DNA of 64,000 nt, taken from Thelephora terrestris (lineage: Eukaryota; Basidiomycota; Agaricomycetes; Thelephorales; Thelephoraceae). The position numbers and the translations under genes are program-made. Positions 10,790 through 20,349 of the stretch are shown piece after piece. The notes beneath the pieces were generated by a model. That model worked only from the letters and a program-made list of their open reading frames with translations, was not told the origin of the DNA and did not search any database. The stretch lies in NCBI GenBank assembly GCA_015956445.1, contig WIUZ02000001.1, positions 1-64,000 of the forward strand, in the 5' to 3' direction. How positions within the stretch are numbered: position 1 is the first letter of the stretch; every line of letters begins with the position of its first letter.

Positions 10790-11634
10790 ATAGGTACTCG
10801 TGGCGGGAACCATTCAGCGTAGAAATGGCCGGGATTAATAGTTTGACACCCGTAGATTAAAGAAATATAGTTTTGGGAGCGGTGGGGTAAAAGGCGGAGG
10901 TGTCGGAGGGCGAGGCGTTGGGTGGGTTGGAGATGAGGCCCGGTCGAAGCGAGGCGTGCACGGGGAAATAACCAGTGGTTTTGAGACCAAACGAAGGTTG
11001 TTGATCCATGTGTCAAGAAAAGGCCGGACTATTGGTCGGGTTCCGAGGGCGGAAAAGACAGATGGTGGAGGACAGGATAGAGAACAGTGAGGGATTTGGG
11101 GAGCGGAGTGCGCTTGCGAGCGGAATACGGGTTCAGGTACCGGAGTTCGGATCAAGGGCTGACCTAGGTACAAGGAAACGCCCGTCGGGGAAGTCCGACG
11201 CCGACCATTGGCTAGCCACATCGAGCACCATCAGTGCCAGCGACGTACGACCACTTTGGAAACTACGTGCTCTCAAGAATGGACCCGCCCTCTCTAAGGG
11301 CTTCCTATGCGTATTGGGGTAAGTCTACTGCTATCTATCTATGCCGCTTTTCTCCCACCGCCCGCTAGCGTCCAGATTTGGGGCGGAGTTGGCTGTAATT
11401 GCTCCAGTCGGGATCTCGAAAGAGTGAAGGATCGGTCACCGGACACCAGCATCAGACATCCAATTAATTTTTATTCAGGGAATGGGCCCAGATGGGTAGA
11501 GTTTTCGGAACACCGGCGGAAAGGTTGGGAGGTGCCGGTGAGTTGGCAATAAGTAATCTATTTTCCTCGTTCTCACCTATTTGTCGCCTGAACAGGGCTC
11601 CGGGCGCTCCCGTGTGTCTCTCAACCTCCCCGTC

Positions 11635-14600
11635 ATGCCCAAACGCGAGAGGACAGCTCCCAAGGGGCCTCGTAAAAGAAAGCGAGGCGGTGCATCGTAC
11701 ACAATCAGCAGTCTTAACACACCCATCGATAACAAGGTGACTGTCGAGGATGTCCGCGTCTGGGACGTATCAACCTCCGAACGAACAGGACGTGTCTCGG
11801 CGAGCAGGCGAATGGTCAAGCATACCCACCAAGATTCGAGCCAACATGAGCCATCGACGATCAGGGAGAATGAGGAGGGCGGAGAGGTCGATGTTGAGGA
11901 GGCTGGTACCCTTGCTGACTCGGAGTCCCCCCCTGAGATGGTCGAACGACGTCGTAGGCAGAGGTGCTTGAAGGAGCGCGTGAAGGAAAACGACAGCGTA
12001 AGTGAAGTCACTCGCTCACACCCATCGCCCCTTCACTTACTCGCATTTCCAGACCAGGATGGACCAGTGGCTTCAGCACCGCCAGATCGTTCTAGATGAA
12101 ATGCTCCGCCTTGATGGCTTAGGTGACGCGTTGGATGGACCTGAATTGTGTGCAGATTGTTCGGTAGCCTCGGCGAAGTTCAGGTGCAAGGACTGCTTTG
12201 AGGAAGTTATGCGCTGCTCGGCGTGTATGGTTTCGTCCCACCGGAACCTCCCGCTCCACAGGCTTCAGGTACGTCAAACACCCTGCTACTCTGACTTGTG
12301 CTTAATCGACCCAAGTCCTGGAACGATGGTTTCTTCGAGAGCGAGACCCTCGAAAATCTTGGTCTTGTCGTCAACCTTGGCCACCACACCGATATCTGTC
12401 CCGTTAATCCGGAAACCAAACGGATTACCGTTATTGACCTTTCCGGCTATCATTTCCTCCGTGTCCGTTTTTGCATGTGCTCCCAAAGCTCGTTCCTGGA
12501 ACCTTTCCGCCAGTTGCTGAGAGTCCGTTGGTACCCGGCGTCAACACTTCGACCTAAGACCGTCTTTACATTTGATCTTTTGGACACATACCACAAGATT
12601 TCCCTCCAGGGAAAGCTCAACCTCTACGATTTCTACACCTCAATCATGCAGAAGACTGACAACTGCGGGCGTCTCAATGTGAAGGTGTGTTAGTTTGTCA
12701 ATAACTCCTACCATTTAACTTACCTCCTTTGGCAGTACAGGTATCACGAGATCTCACGGTGCGTCCGGCAATGGCGTCACCTCAAGGATATAAAACGGGG
12801 TGCGGCTGGCCATACCTCCACAGCGGTCAATGATTTGGGCGATGGGGCTCTCGCGATCGAGTGTCCAGCGTGCCCGCATCCGGGACAGAATCTGCCTCCG
12901 GGTTGGGAAAATGCGGCTGATGACAAAGCGTAATTATCCCCTTGTTTTTTTATCTCTCCATCCCATGACAACCCATTTTAGGTGGCTGTATAGCCTTTTC
13001 ATTGCCATAGACGCCAACTTCAGGCTCAAGCTGAAGTCACGTGGTATCAAAGACCCGGAGCTCGGGTCCGGATTAGCATACTTTGTCAATGCGGCCAAGT
13101 TTGAAGCCCACCTCGGCCATCACCGCGATGAAGGGAACGTGAGTTGTTTTTATTTCTTTTGTTGTGCGGCTGAGAGCTCAATGTTTGAGCATCACACGGC
13201 AATAGATCGAGTCTTGTGGCACGGAGTTCCACGCCGTAAACCAAGCTAATTCAAAACGTTCAAAGGACTTCAGCGTTTCTGGTGTGGGTGCCATGGTTTG
13301 CCGCCATGGCTTTGTCCGCAAGAACGGGGTGGTTGATTTGCAGAAAGGAGAGAGGTGGGCCGTCGTACGCTCATTCTACGCCCTTGTGTTTTAACAACCC
13401 GCGTCAGGTTCGTGAACATGGATTACATTTTCCTTTCCACCGTCAAAAACGAGAGCGTCAAGATCATCAAAATCTCCTACGATATCGCATGCCGTTGGTC
13501 GATAAAGCTACGCCGGAGGCTGGAAGGTTATTCTGAAGATCTTCAGTTCCCGGAAGACAAGTTTACGTTGGAATTCTTCATTCCAAAATTTCATCTCCCG
13601 GCACACGGCTCAAGCTGCCACACGAAATACTCGTTTAACTACCGACCCGGCGTTGGCCGCACCCATGGGGAAAACATCGAGTCCGGATGGGCCCACACAA
13701 ACCCAGCAGCTGTGTCGACGCGAGAGATGGGTGGTGGCGCACGACATTCGGCCCTCGATGGGCATTGGGGTGGCTGGAATTGGCGGAAGATTGTCGGGTT
13801 CGGTGCGTTTTTCGTTACTATCTAAATTTACCTTTTCCGATCATTAACTTACTTGTGGCAGGACCACTGCTACTGAAAAACCTACGCGAGGCTGTTGACA
13901 TGACGAAAAAGTGCGAGGATGCTTGTCAAGACTTTGAGAAACACAGGTCTCCCGCTGTGATACATGAGTGGAAGATGATCAAGCGCAGGTGGGAGAAGGA
14001 CTTTTCGCAACCAGACCCATATCAAGTGACCGAGAGAGGTAAGTCGACTCTTTAAAAAGGTCTAACGGCTTGGGTATTTAACCGCCCTTCGTTTTTGTAG
14101 CTTCTAACTTTAATTCCGTGAAATGTAAACTGTCAGAGAGCGAAGCGCTCGACCCTTCGTCCAGGAATGTGCCCCAACACAAGCTGTCCCCTTTCTCTTT
14201 TGTTCGCATGGGTCTCGAGCTCGAGGATCAACAGTACGTGCCACTTTGTTCCTATGAAGCTAACGGGCCCTGATCTCACCTCATCTTTGTAGACAGCAAG
14301 TTATCGCACATCTTGCGACCAAGGGACAGCGAACGGACCCACAGAAGCTGGAGATCCAAGAGCGCAGGAATGTGCTTGCACGGCGAATCAATCTATGGAG
14401 GACGGCTCAGGCCGTATACATGCCGCAGGTCTCTGAATATATAGCCGGCGAACGAGATCTCCCTACGTTGCATGACTACGACTTCGACGAGTCAAGACCC
14501 GAGCTGTGGCCGCTCTTCCTCCCATCTCATCTCTCCCAGGACGACCGATCATCATGTTACACGGGTATCGACGACACTGAATGCACCCTTCGTCTGGCAC

Positions 14601-15547
14601 AAGTACAAGACAACCTGGTAGACCTAAGGCGCCTCAGGCGGACCCTTCGGAGCTTAAGAACTTACTTCCGGTCCAACGTTATTGGAGAGGGGCAAAAGAC
14701 CCAGACAAAATCAAGGACCGCCGAGTCTGGGGTCGTCGCTCGCATCAGCCGAACAGTGCATCGCTACCGTCTGGCTTACGCTGCACTCCTTTCCCTGGAT
14801 CCCACAGGTAATTGGCGCCAGGAGTATCTTGAACTTGCTGACAAGGACAATCGTGGTCCGGGGAAGGAGGTGGAGGAACAAGGCCTCGGCGATGGTCGTT
14901 ATACGATGTCTTGGATCTGGAGAAGTTCTGCAGGGGGGCAGGAGGGGGCTAATCCTTCCGAGCAGGAGGTGAACGAGACCGTCCGCCATGAATGGATGAC
15001 ATGCAGGGCGAGAGCCGACCGTTGGAGGGAGGAATCTGACCTCCTGCAGGAAGAGATGCGCAGGGTTGTCGCATTTCTCGAGTGGAAGTCGATGTGGTGG
15101 GGCGGAAAAGTTGGATCCCGCTTCGGTTCAGTCACGGCCGACCTCCAGCACGGAATCAACGGTTACGCTCGAAAGCAGGCGAGCACACATCACGAGCTTG
15201 CGGTCTCCCTCGCCAAACAATGGATACCCCATCTTCTTGCATTTGGCCTCGATGTCTCATGGGCGGAAAACTATTCCTGGGCCGCCGAAATCGCCTTCCC
15301 AGTGGCGAAGCGATCGTCGGATACGTTGGAGCCCATTGGGAACCCGTTGCCGGATAAGCCGCCCCAGTCGGGAACCACACCACCCAACAATCAACAAGCT
15401 AGCGCCGTCGGTCCGGCAGACTTCAACCATACTAGCGGAGACGAGAGCGATGCCGGGAATATCCTGGAAGTTGGTGACCACGACGAGGGAGAGAACAGTG
15501 AAGGACCGGGAGTAGGTTTTGAGTACGACGATGATTACATGACTTGA
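11635..15547 (+). CDS. KDZ transposase with CxC2-type cysteine cluster
   Basis: Ten exons (11635-11997, 12053-12268, 12316-12684, 12736-12929, 12982-13138, 13206-13354, 13408-13802, 13862-14038, 14101-14233, 14293-15547) sum to 3408 nt, or 1135 aa plus stop, with every junction GT-AG and in frame. After a basic N-terminus comes the CxC2 metal cluster: C154, C157, C166, C169, C176, C179, then H184 and H190, followed by RLQSWNDGFFE. The RNase H-like DDE core shows AIDANFRLK (D391), FHAVNQANSKRSKDF, SYDIACRW (D508), IPKFHLPAH and GVGRTHGENIESGWAH (the glutamates at about 571 and 574), then LDGHWGGWNWRKIVG. The long C-terminal exon is helical and ends in an acidic tail. The enzyme is expected to act in the nucleus, cutting and joining the element's ends. 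All expected motifs are present and unbroken, so it looks able to work. Confidence 0.93.
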
Positions 15548-15709
15548 TGGCCGCGCGTAGATTTTCCAGTCCAGGTCTGTTGAATGCGCACACCCATATG
15601 TATTCACAGATATAAAATTTTACCATATGCATACAGAAACGGTTGAGACTAAGGATGGACGTCAAACACGAAGGAGATTCTGTGTTGTGATGGTGGTGAT
15701 AGAGCGGGG

Positions 15710-15960
15710 GAACGTGGGTCAGATGAGTAGAGGTGATTGCAAAGCCACGGGAGAAGACTAGAGTAATTTTGGGAACAATTGTAATTGAGTATGTCATCGG
15801 CGGGGCTCGGTCTCTTTAATTATGATTGATTATGATGACACGTTTTTCCGATGACACATTTTTCCGACATATTGTTTTATTTTATTATTACGAGACATTG
15901 AGAACGTGGGTCGGACGATGCACGGTAGGGTTATGATTGCGAAGCCACGGGAGAAGTAGT
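15710..15960 (+). repeat. Spaced duplication downstream of the transposase
   Basis: GAACGTGGGTC, a variable spacer, then TGATTGC(A/G)AAGCCACGGGAGAAG occurs at about 15711-15760 and again at about 15902-15957, bracketing the copy-B repeat. Confidence 0.6.
15799..15901 (+). repeat. Dispersed about 100-bp repeat, copy B
   Basis: This is the same-orientation partner of 2207-2308. It starts GCGGGGCTCGGTCTCTTTAA and ends ACATTGAG. Inside it the TTTTTCCGA(TGA)CAC motif is itself doubled. It lies 250 bp downstream of the transposase stop codon. Confidence 0.55.
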
Positions 15961-16591
15961 ATACAAAATACGGGAGAAGAAGGGTACAAAATACGTTGAG
16001 GGGTCTATGGTCTGGGGTTGAGCGCTTGAGCATACGCGGTATGATTGTCGGCGGCGTGGACGACAATAGCTATCCTAAAAGAAATCGTTGAGCTGCCGTG
16101 CAATTTTAGAGAACTCACAGGTATTGTGAGAACGTCGGGAGGGGCCGGGAATACTCACCATGTGACACAACAGCTGTCGGGAGCTCTAAAAGGAAAGAAA
16201 TTTGTTGGCGGGTTCTGAAGTCGCGTCGCGAGAAGTGCACGGGAGGTCCGGGTGTCAGTTCTTCGAGAGGGGTGCTGTGGCCAGTTAAAACAAAGGGATA
16301 GAACACACACATCTGAGTGGACCTAAGAGGGGGTGGGTTGTTCGCCAATGGCCACAATAGTGGCGAAGTTAGCGCGATCTGAAGGAGAGGGCCGAGATGA
16401 AAGGTAGAGCAGTATTGCGGACCTGAAAAGAGGGGAAGGTGGGTTGCGGGAGGAGTGAAAGCGAACGACGCGTCGCAGATGTGCAAGAAACCGTGCGCTT
16501 ACTCACAGGTGACCGGTGACCCCCAAGGATGTCAGTCGATGGGAGGGATGCGTCGATGGGGCCCATATATACTTGACTCGCCTCGGACAAC

Positions 16592-16690
16592 GCGAGAGAC
16601 TGAATGGGCGGAGGGGAACAGCGAGAGACCGAACGGGCGGAAGGGGAGAGCGAGAGACCAAAGGGGAGGAGGGGGAGAGCAAGAAACTGT
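16592..16690 (+). repeat. Purine-rich tandem repeat of about 30 bp
   Basis: GCGAGAGAC(T/C)GAA(T/C)GGGCGG followed by an A/G-rich end repeats three times (near 16592, 16621 and 16650), with a decayed fourth start at 16680. Strand composition is strongly skewed to purines on the plus strand. Confidence 0.7.
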
Positions 16691-17132
16691 GGCGAAAGAG
16701 AGCAGGACTTTGAACGAAGTAAAGCGCTCACAGTGAAACGTGACGCAGAATGATTGATGAATGGGGAAGGCTCTCACCGAGCAGTGGTAGGGGGGCTCCG
16801 CATGTCGCGTCTAAATAAATGCTCTTCATTTGGAAATCCCATTTGGGGTTGCAGAAAATAGACCTAGAACAACCGGAACGAAGCATGTGGTGGAATGGAA
16901 GAGGTGCGACGTCAGTAGCAGTGGAATGCAACGAGGAGAGAGGTGGCCGAAAGAGGAAGGGGATTGCTCACCAGCAGAAGGAAGCGCGAATCAAAAGGGG
17001 TGTTGACCAATCAAAACACAGCGTCAACAGAAGGCCTGGCGGGATGTTGCCGTGGAGTGCGACAGGAGAGGGAGAATGGAAAGGGAAAGGTACAAAGGAG
17101 GACGTATCGGGAAAAACAAGAGACCAGCGTTG

Positions 17133-18782
17133 ACCAATCATCGCGCAGCGTCTGCAGGGCATGCGAAGAATTCGGGACGGGTCTGCTCACGTGGGACGCG
17201 ACAGATGAAAGAGATCGACAAAATGGGAAGGGAAATGCACAAAGAAGTACGTATCGGGAAAAACGAGAACCAATGGAACTGGGGCATGAGAGAGGCGCCT
17301 GAGAATGCAGGGAAGTCCCGTTGCTGACCGTAAACACGATAAACGGCGATGCAAGCGATACGGGAAAGGGCTTACCAAACAGAGCGAGAGACGAGCGGTT
17401 GTCGGGTGTCAGGATGTGCCAGCATCAACCAATCGACGCAGAGCAGCGTGCGGAGAAATAGGGAGAGGCGATCTTCTTTCGGCAGAACGTGGATAGGAAA
17501 AGGGACCGGAAAGGCAAAGGAGTTGCCAAGCAGAAGAAGAAGCGAGCGGGAGGCGGGACGTCAATAAGGAAACAGAACGGAAAGGGAGTTGCCAAGCTGA
17601 GCAGGGAGGGAGCGCAAGGCTGGAGGCTGACCGGGCGTCGACCAGCAGCAGAGCAGCGTCTACAAAGCGCACGCGAGGATATGAGGGTCGTTACGGAAGG
17701 GGAAATGGAGTTTCCAAGCAGAGCAGGGAGGGAGCGCAAGGCGGGAGGCTTACCGGGCGTCGACCGATGGCAGAGCAGCGTCTACAAAGCGCACGTGAGG
17801 GTGGGAGGGTTGTTATGGAAAGGGAAAGGGAGGGAAAGGGAAAGGGAGTCTCCAAGTCGAGCAGGGAGGGAGCGCAAGGCGGGAGGCTCACTGGGCGTCG
17901 ACCGACGGCAGAGCAGCGTCTACAAAGCGCACGTGAGGATGGGAGGGTCGCTACCCATCGCGAAACGTGGTAAAAACTTACCGAGCAGGAAGGGGACAGA
18001 TGATTGCCAAATAGGAGGGTGCGCGCATCGATTGGGACGAGAGGGGGGGCGTCGACCAATCAGTGGTTGGCGATGGAACATCCCAGTCGCCCTTGGGTAG
18101 GGGATGCCCATTCGAGGGGAACCTGATAAGCGGAAAACTTTCCTGAGAGGGAAGGTAGATTACTCACTTGATCTAACGTTCGGACGACCCGATCGGTCTG
18201 GGAGTTGGGGGAAACGGGTTCCACGTCATCGCGAGCTGGCGGGACGGACAGCCCGAGGACGGTAGCCGCGTAGATGGTGAGGGGAAGGGGTGAGAGGGGA
18301 AATGCAGTTGCAGCACGCGGAACCGAGATCAGCTTGATCGGGGGAATCCGAACCAATTGTGGCGTGGGGTGCCATTCCCACGGTCGCGACGCTTTGCTGG
18401 GTACGGGAAACCACCCTGGGGACGGGCAGGAACGTTCCCTACGCAGAAATCCAAGGAGGGAACCCATCAGGGAAAGAGGCGCCTGGGATTCCCGCCTGAT
18501 CGCGGGATGTGGTCGCGCCATCACTAACGAAGTCCATATTTCGCACGGTTGCTACTCGCGCTCGCGTTGGGAAGGGCGTCGAAGAACCAAGAAAAATATC
18601 AAATATATATATATATGGCCTACATGTCACTATTTATGGGGGGGGGCAGTGGTCAGTTGTCGGTGAGCACAGCGGCTGACCTCAAACCATTAGCCCCATT
18701 TGGAAGGTGGGTCCCAGCCTGGCTGCCAGCTGCTACCAGTGGCCATCGTGCAAATGCCTACAACCAGTTCGTCGGCCAGAAC
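17133..18782 (-). repeat. Right inverted arm of KDZ element
   Basis: This is the reverse-complement partner of 88-1612. It ends internally at the block containing the GACCAATCATCGCGCAGCG core near 17,135 and externally near the GTCGGCCAG motif at 18,771. The arm is about 120 bp longer than the left one because it has one extra copy of the subterminal tandem unit. The 9-base G run at 18638-18646 mirrors the left C run, and the adjoining TA run is longer than on the left. No gene is supported inside. Confidence 0.85.
17561..17955 (-). repeat. Subterminal tandem repeat, right arm (3 units)
   Basis: Three direct units begin at about 17,561, 17,701 and 17,824. Each includes GAGCAGGGAGGGAGCGCAAG, GGGCGTCGACC and GCAGAGCAGCGTCTACAAAG. 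The last two also end with GCGCACGTGAGG, which holds a CACGTG palindrome. The left arm has only two such units, so copy number changed after the arms became paired. Confidence 0.75.
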
Positions 18783-19800
18783 AACACGACCATTTGCACC
18801 ACTTATCAGGCTGAAGTTAACAAGCCTTACCACCACAGCTGGTCTGGAGGAAGCTCGGGTCGTCGAGATGGTCGACGAGGAAGTCGACGAGAATGCCTCG
18901 GAGGGGACGGAGGAGGAGGTTGCCAGTGCTGAGGAGTACTGGCAGACTAGGTCTTGACGACCCGGGGTTTGTGCGCCGTAGTCCTCGTCCATAGAGTCCG
19001 GGCGGATGCAACTTCGTCGGTTTGGTGGTCTCGTGTCTTCGCTGCGCGCCTTGTGTAATATCATCAGTGTCCTTGTCTGTGTTCCTTGATGACGTGTGAG
19101 TCGTGATAAAGGAAATGATAAAATAAGAAAGGGGTATAGGTAAGGAAAGTGGGCGAAAGTTGGGTGTAAAAAAATGGTTCAAAAAGGGAATAAAATTCAG
19201 CACGCTGACAACAAGATAGGGTTGTGTACAGGAGGACTTGGTTCAAGGCACTGGTTAGCTATCCTTGAAATCGCGACGATCGGGGTCGAACGTTCGAGAC
19301 CTAGAGTTCACCGGCGGGAAGAGAAACCCATGAGGCCAATCGACCCAAAAGCCCCGACGTCGCACCCAAGTCTTCCTGGGGCAGGTTGACAAGACAAGCC
19401 ACACTTCTGAAGGAGCCTGGGGGATCAGGCTCCTGGCAACCGATTCTCTACCATTCCGCCTTACTGACTCTTCCCCACAGCTAGGCAACAGACATTTTCT
19501 GATTTTGCCCATCCCACCACACTCCCTTGTCCCCCCCCACCACATTCTTTATTATCTAAATTTTCACCCGCCGAGCCATAGGGCACTTCACGCTAGGACG
19601 ACCTTATCATCCTGTTTTAGTGGAGTTTAAATGGTCCTGAGTCCGAGAGTATTGTTTAGAATTACGTAGTTGATCTCGTGTCCTGTACATACGTACGAGC
19701 GGACTTCCCGTGGCACGTTAAATCAGAATTCAAAAAAAAAAAAAAAAAAGTCGTGATCGAGCGTTACCTAATCACTCGCCATTCCCAGTTGAACCGCACG
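18783..19800. other. Junction region between KDZ element and NDUFA6
   Basis: There is no supported gene. An open plus-strand frame ending at 18957 encodes an acidic run (EMVDEEVDENASEGTEEE) and could be a decayed exon. It starts inside the right arm, where the equivalent left-arm frame is not open. An 18-base A tract occupies 19732-19749, about 50 bp before the next gene's ATG. Confidence 0.4.
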
Positions 19801-20349
19801 ATGACCACAATACCGGCCAGGTTAGCCAGAGCCACAACCACCTCTTCAAACCCAACAGAGGCCCGCCAACGCGTCATCTCCCTCTACCGCAACTGGTACC
19901 GTTCCGTAAGTCTCTCTCCCCCCCCCTAAACGCGATTTCCGAATTCCCCCACCTCTAACCTCCATCCCACCAACAAAAAAAAGGCTCCAGAAATATGCTC
20001 GCTGTACGCTTTAAACGTCTCGCCGACTTACCTCCGCCACGTCATCCGCCAAAAGTTCGAACGTAACCGCTCAGTGACAGACCCGAAGATCATCGACATC
20101 CTCATCGCCAAAGAACGGATGGAATACCAGGAGACCATGAACTGTTGGAAGATGAACGACCAGCTCCTCGGCCTGTTCATTCATCCGGACGGAGGGAAAC
20201 CCGTCGACGGTACCTTCCTCCAGAGGTTCTATCAGGGTGAGCATCCTTGTTTTGTTTATATCGTCTTCTTGCGATCCCGAATTGGTGCTGATTGTGTGCG
20301 GGTAGGGAGGGACGAACAGGCTGTACGACCAGCGGCTACCGGAATGTAG
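19801..20349 (+). CDS. Complex I accessory subunit NDUFA6 (LYR-motif protein)
   Basis: Three exons, 19801-19905, 19984-20236 and 20306-20349, give 133 aa, the usual length for this family. The LYR signature is visible as RVISLYRNWYRS at about 24-35. It is followed by the conserved blocks LRHVIRQKFERNR and VTDPKIIDILIAKERMEYQE, then the tail FLQRFYQGRDEQ. NDUFA6 (B14) sits in the matrix arm of mitochondrial NADH:ubiquinone oxidoreductase, where it binds the acyl-carrier protein and is needed for a working enzyme. This is a conserved host housekeeping gene and marks the end of the transposon region. It starts about 1 kb from the right arm. A run of eight Cs (19919-19926) sits in the first intron. 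Confidence 0.9.

Larger units (their letters stand above)
9071..11634. other. Non-coding, repeat-bearing spacer upstream of the transposase
   Basis: I find no supported gene. The stretch contains a diverged duplication (9619-10260) and a tandem 174-bp duplication (10442-10789). An acceptor-like CTGAACAG at 11588-11595 just before the transposase start suggests a 5' UTR intron. Minus-strand open frames at 10690-11221 are Pro/Ser/Arg-rich, overlap in different frames and have no recognisable domain. Confidence 0.5.
15548..17132. other. Non-coding spacer between transposase and right arm
   Basis: No gene is supported. The stretch holds the direct-repeat copy B, a duplicated GAACGTGGGTC...AAGCCACGGGAGAAG block and a purine-rich 30-bp tandem repeat. 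Short open frames on both strands are low complexity. Confidence 0.5.
1..18850. mobile_element. Giant KDZ-family DNA transposon with cargo genes
   Basis: Two inverted arms of about 1.5-1.65 kb flank a region of about 15.5 kb. It holds an intact KDZ transposase and at least four further genes of types often found near KDZ transposases in mushrooms. The left arm runs to the first base of the window, so the true left end may lie outside. Strong similarity on the right fades after about 18,782 and weak similarity continues to about 18,850, so neither terminus nor target-site duplication can be fixed. KDZ (Kyakuja-Dileera-Zisupton) elements are cut-and-paste DDE transposons expanded in Agaricomycetes. 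That the whole interval moves as one unit is inferred from the arm symmetry. The alternative is a transposase gene trapped between an unrelated inverted duplication. Confidence 0.72.

Noticed and set aside
10690-11221. Two sizeable minus-strand frames rich in Pro, Ser and Thr
   Set aside because: They overlap in different frames, include part of the 174-bp duplication and have no domain or matching splice sites.
18700-18957. Plus-strand frame ending in an acidic run, considered as a gene
   Set aside because: It begins inside the inverted arm, the left-arm counterpart is not open, and there is no start context or known domain.
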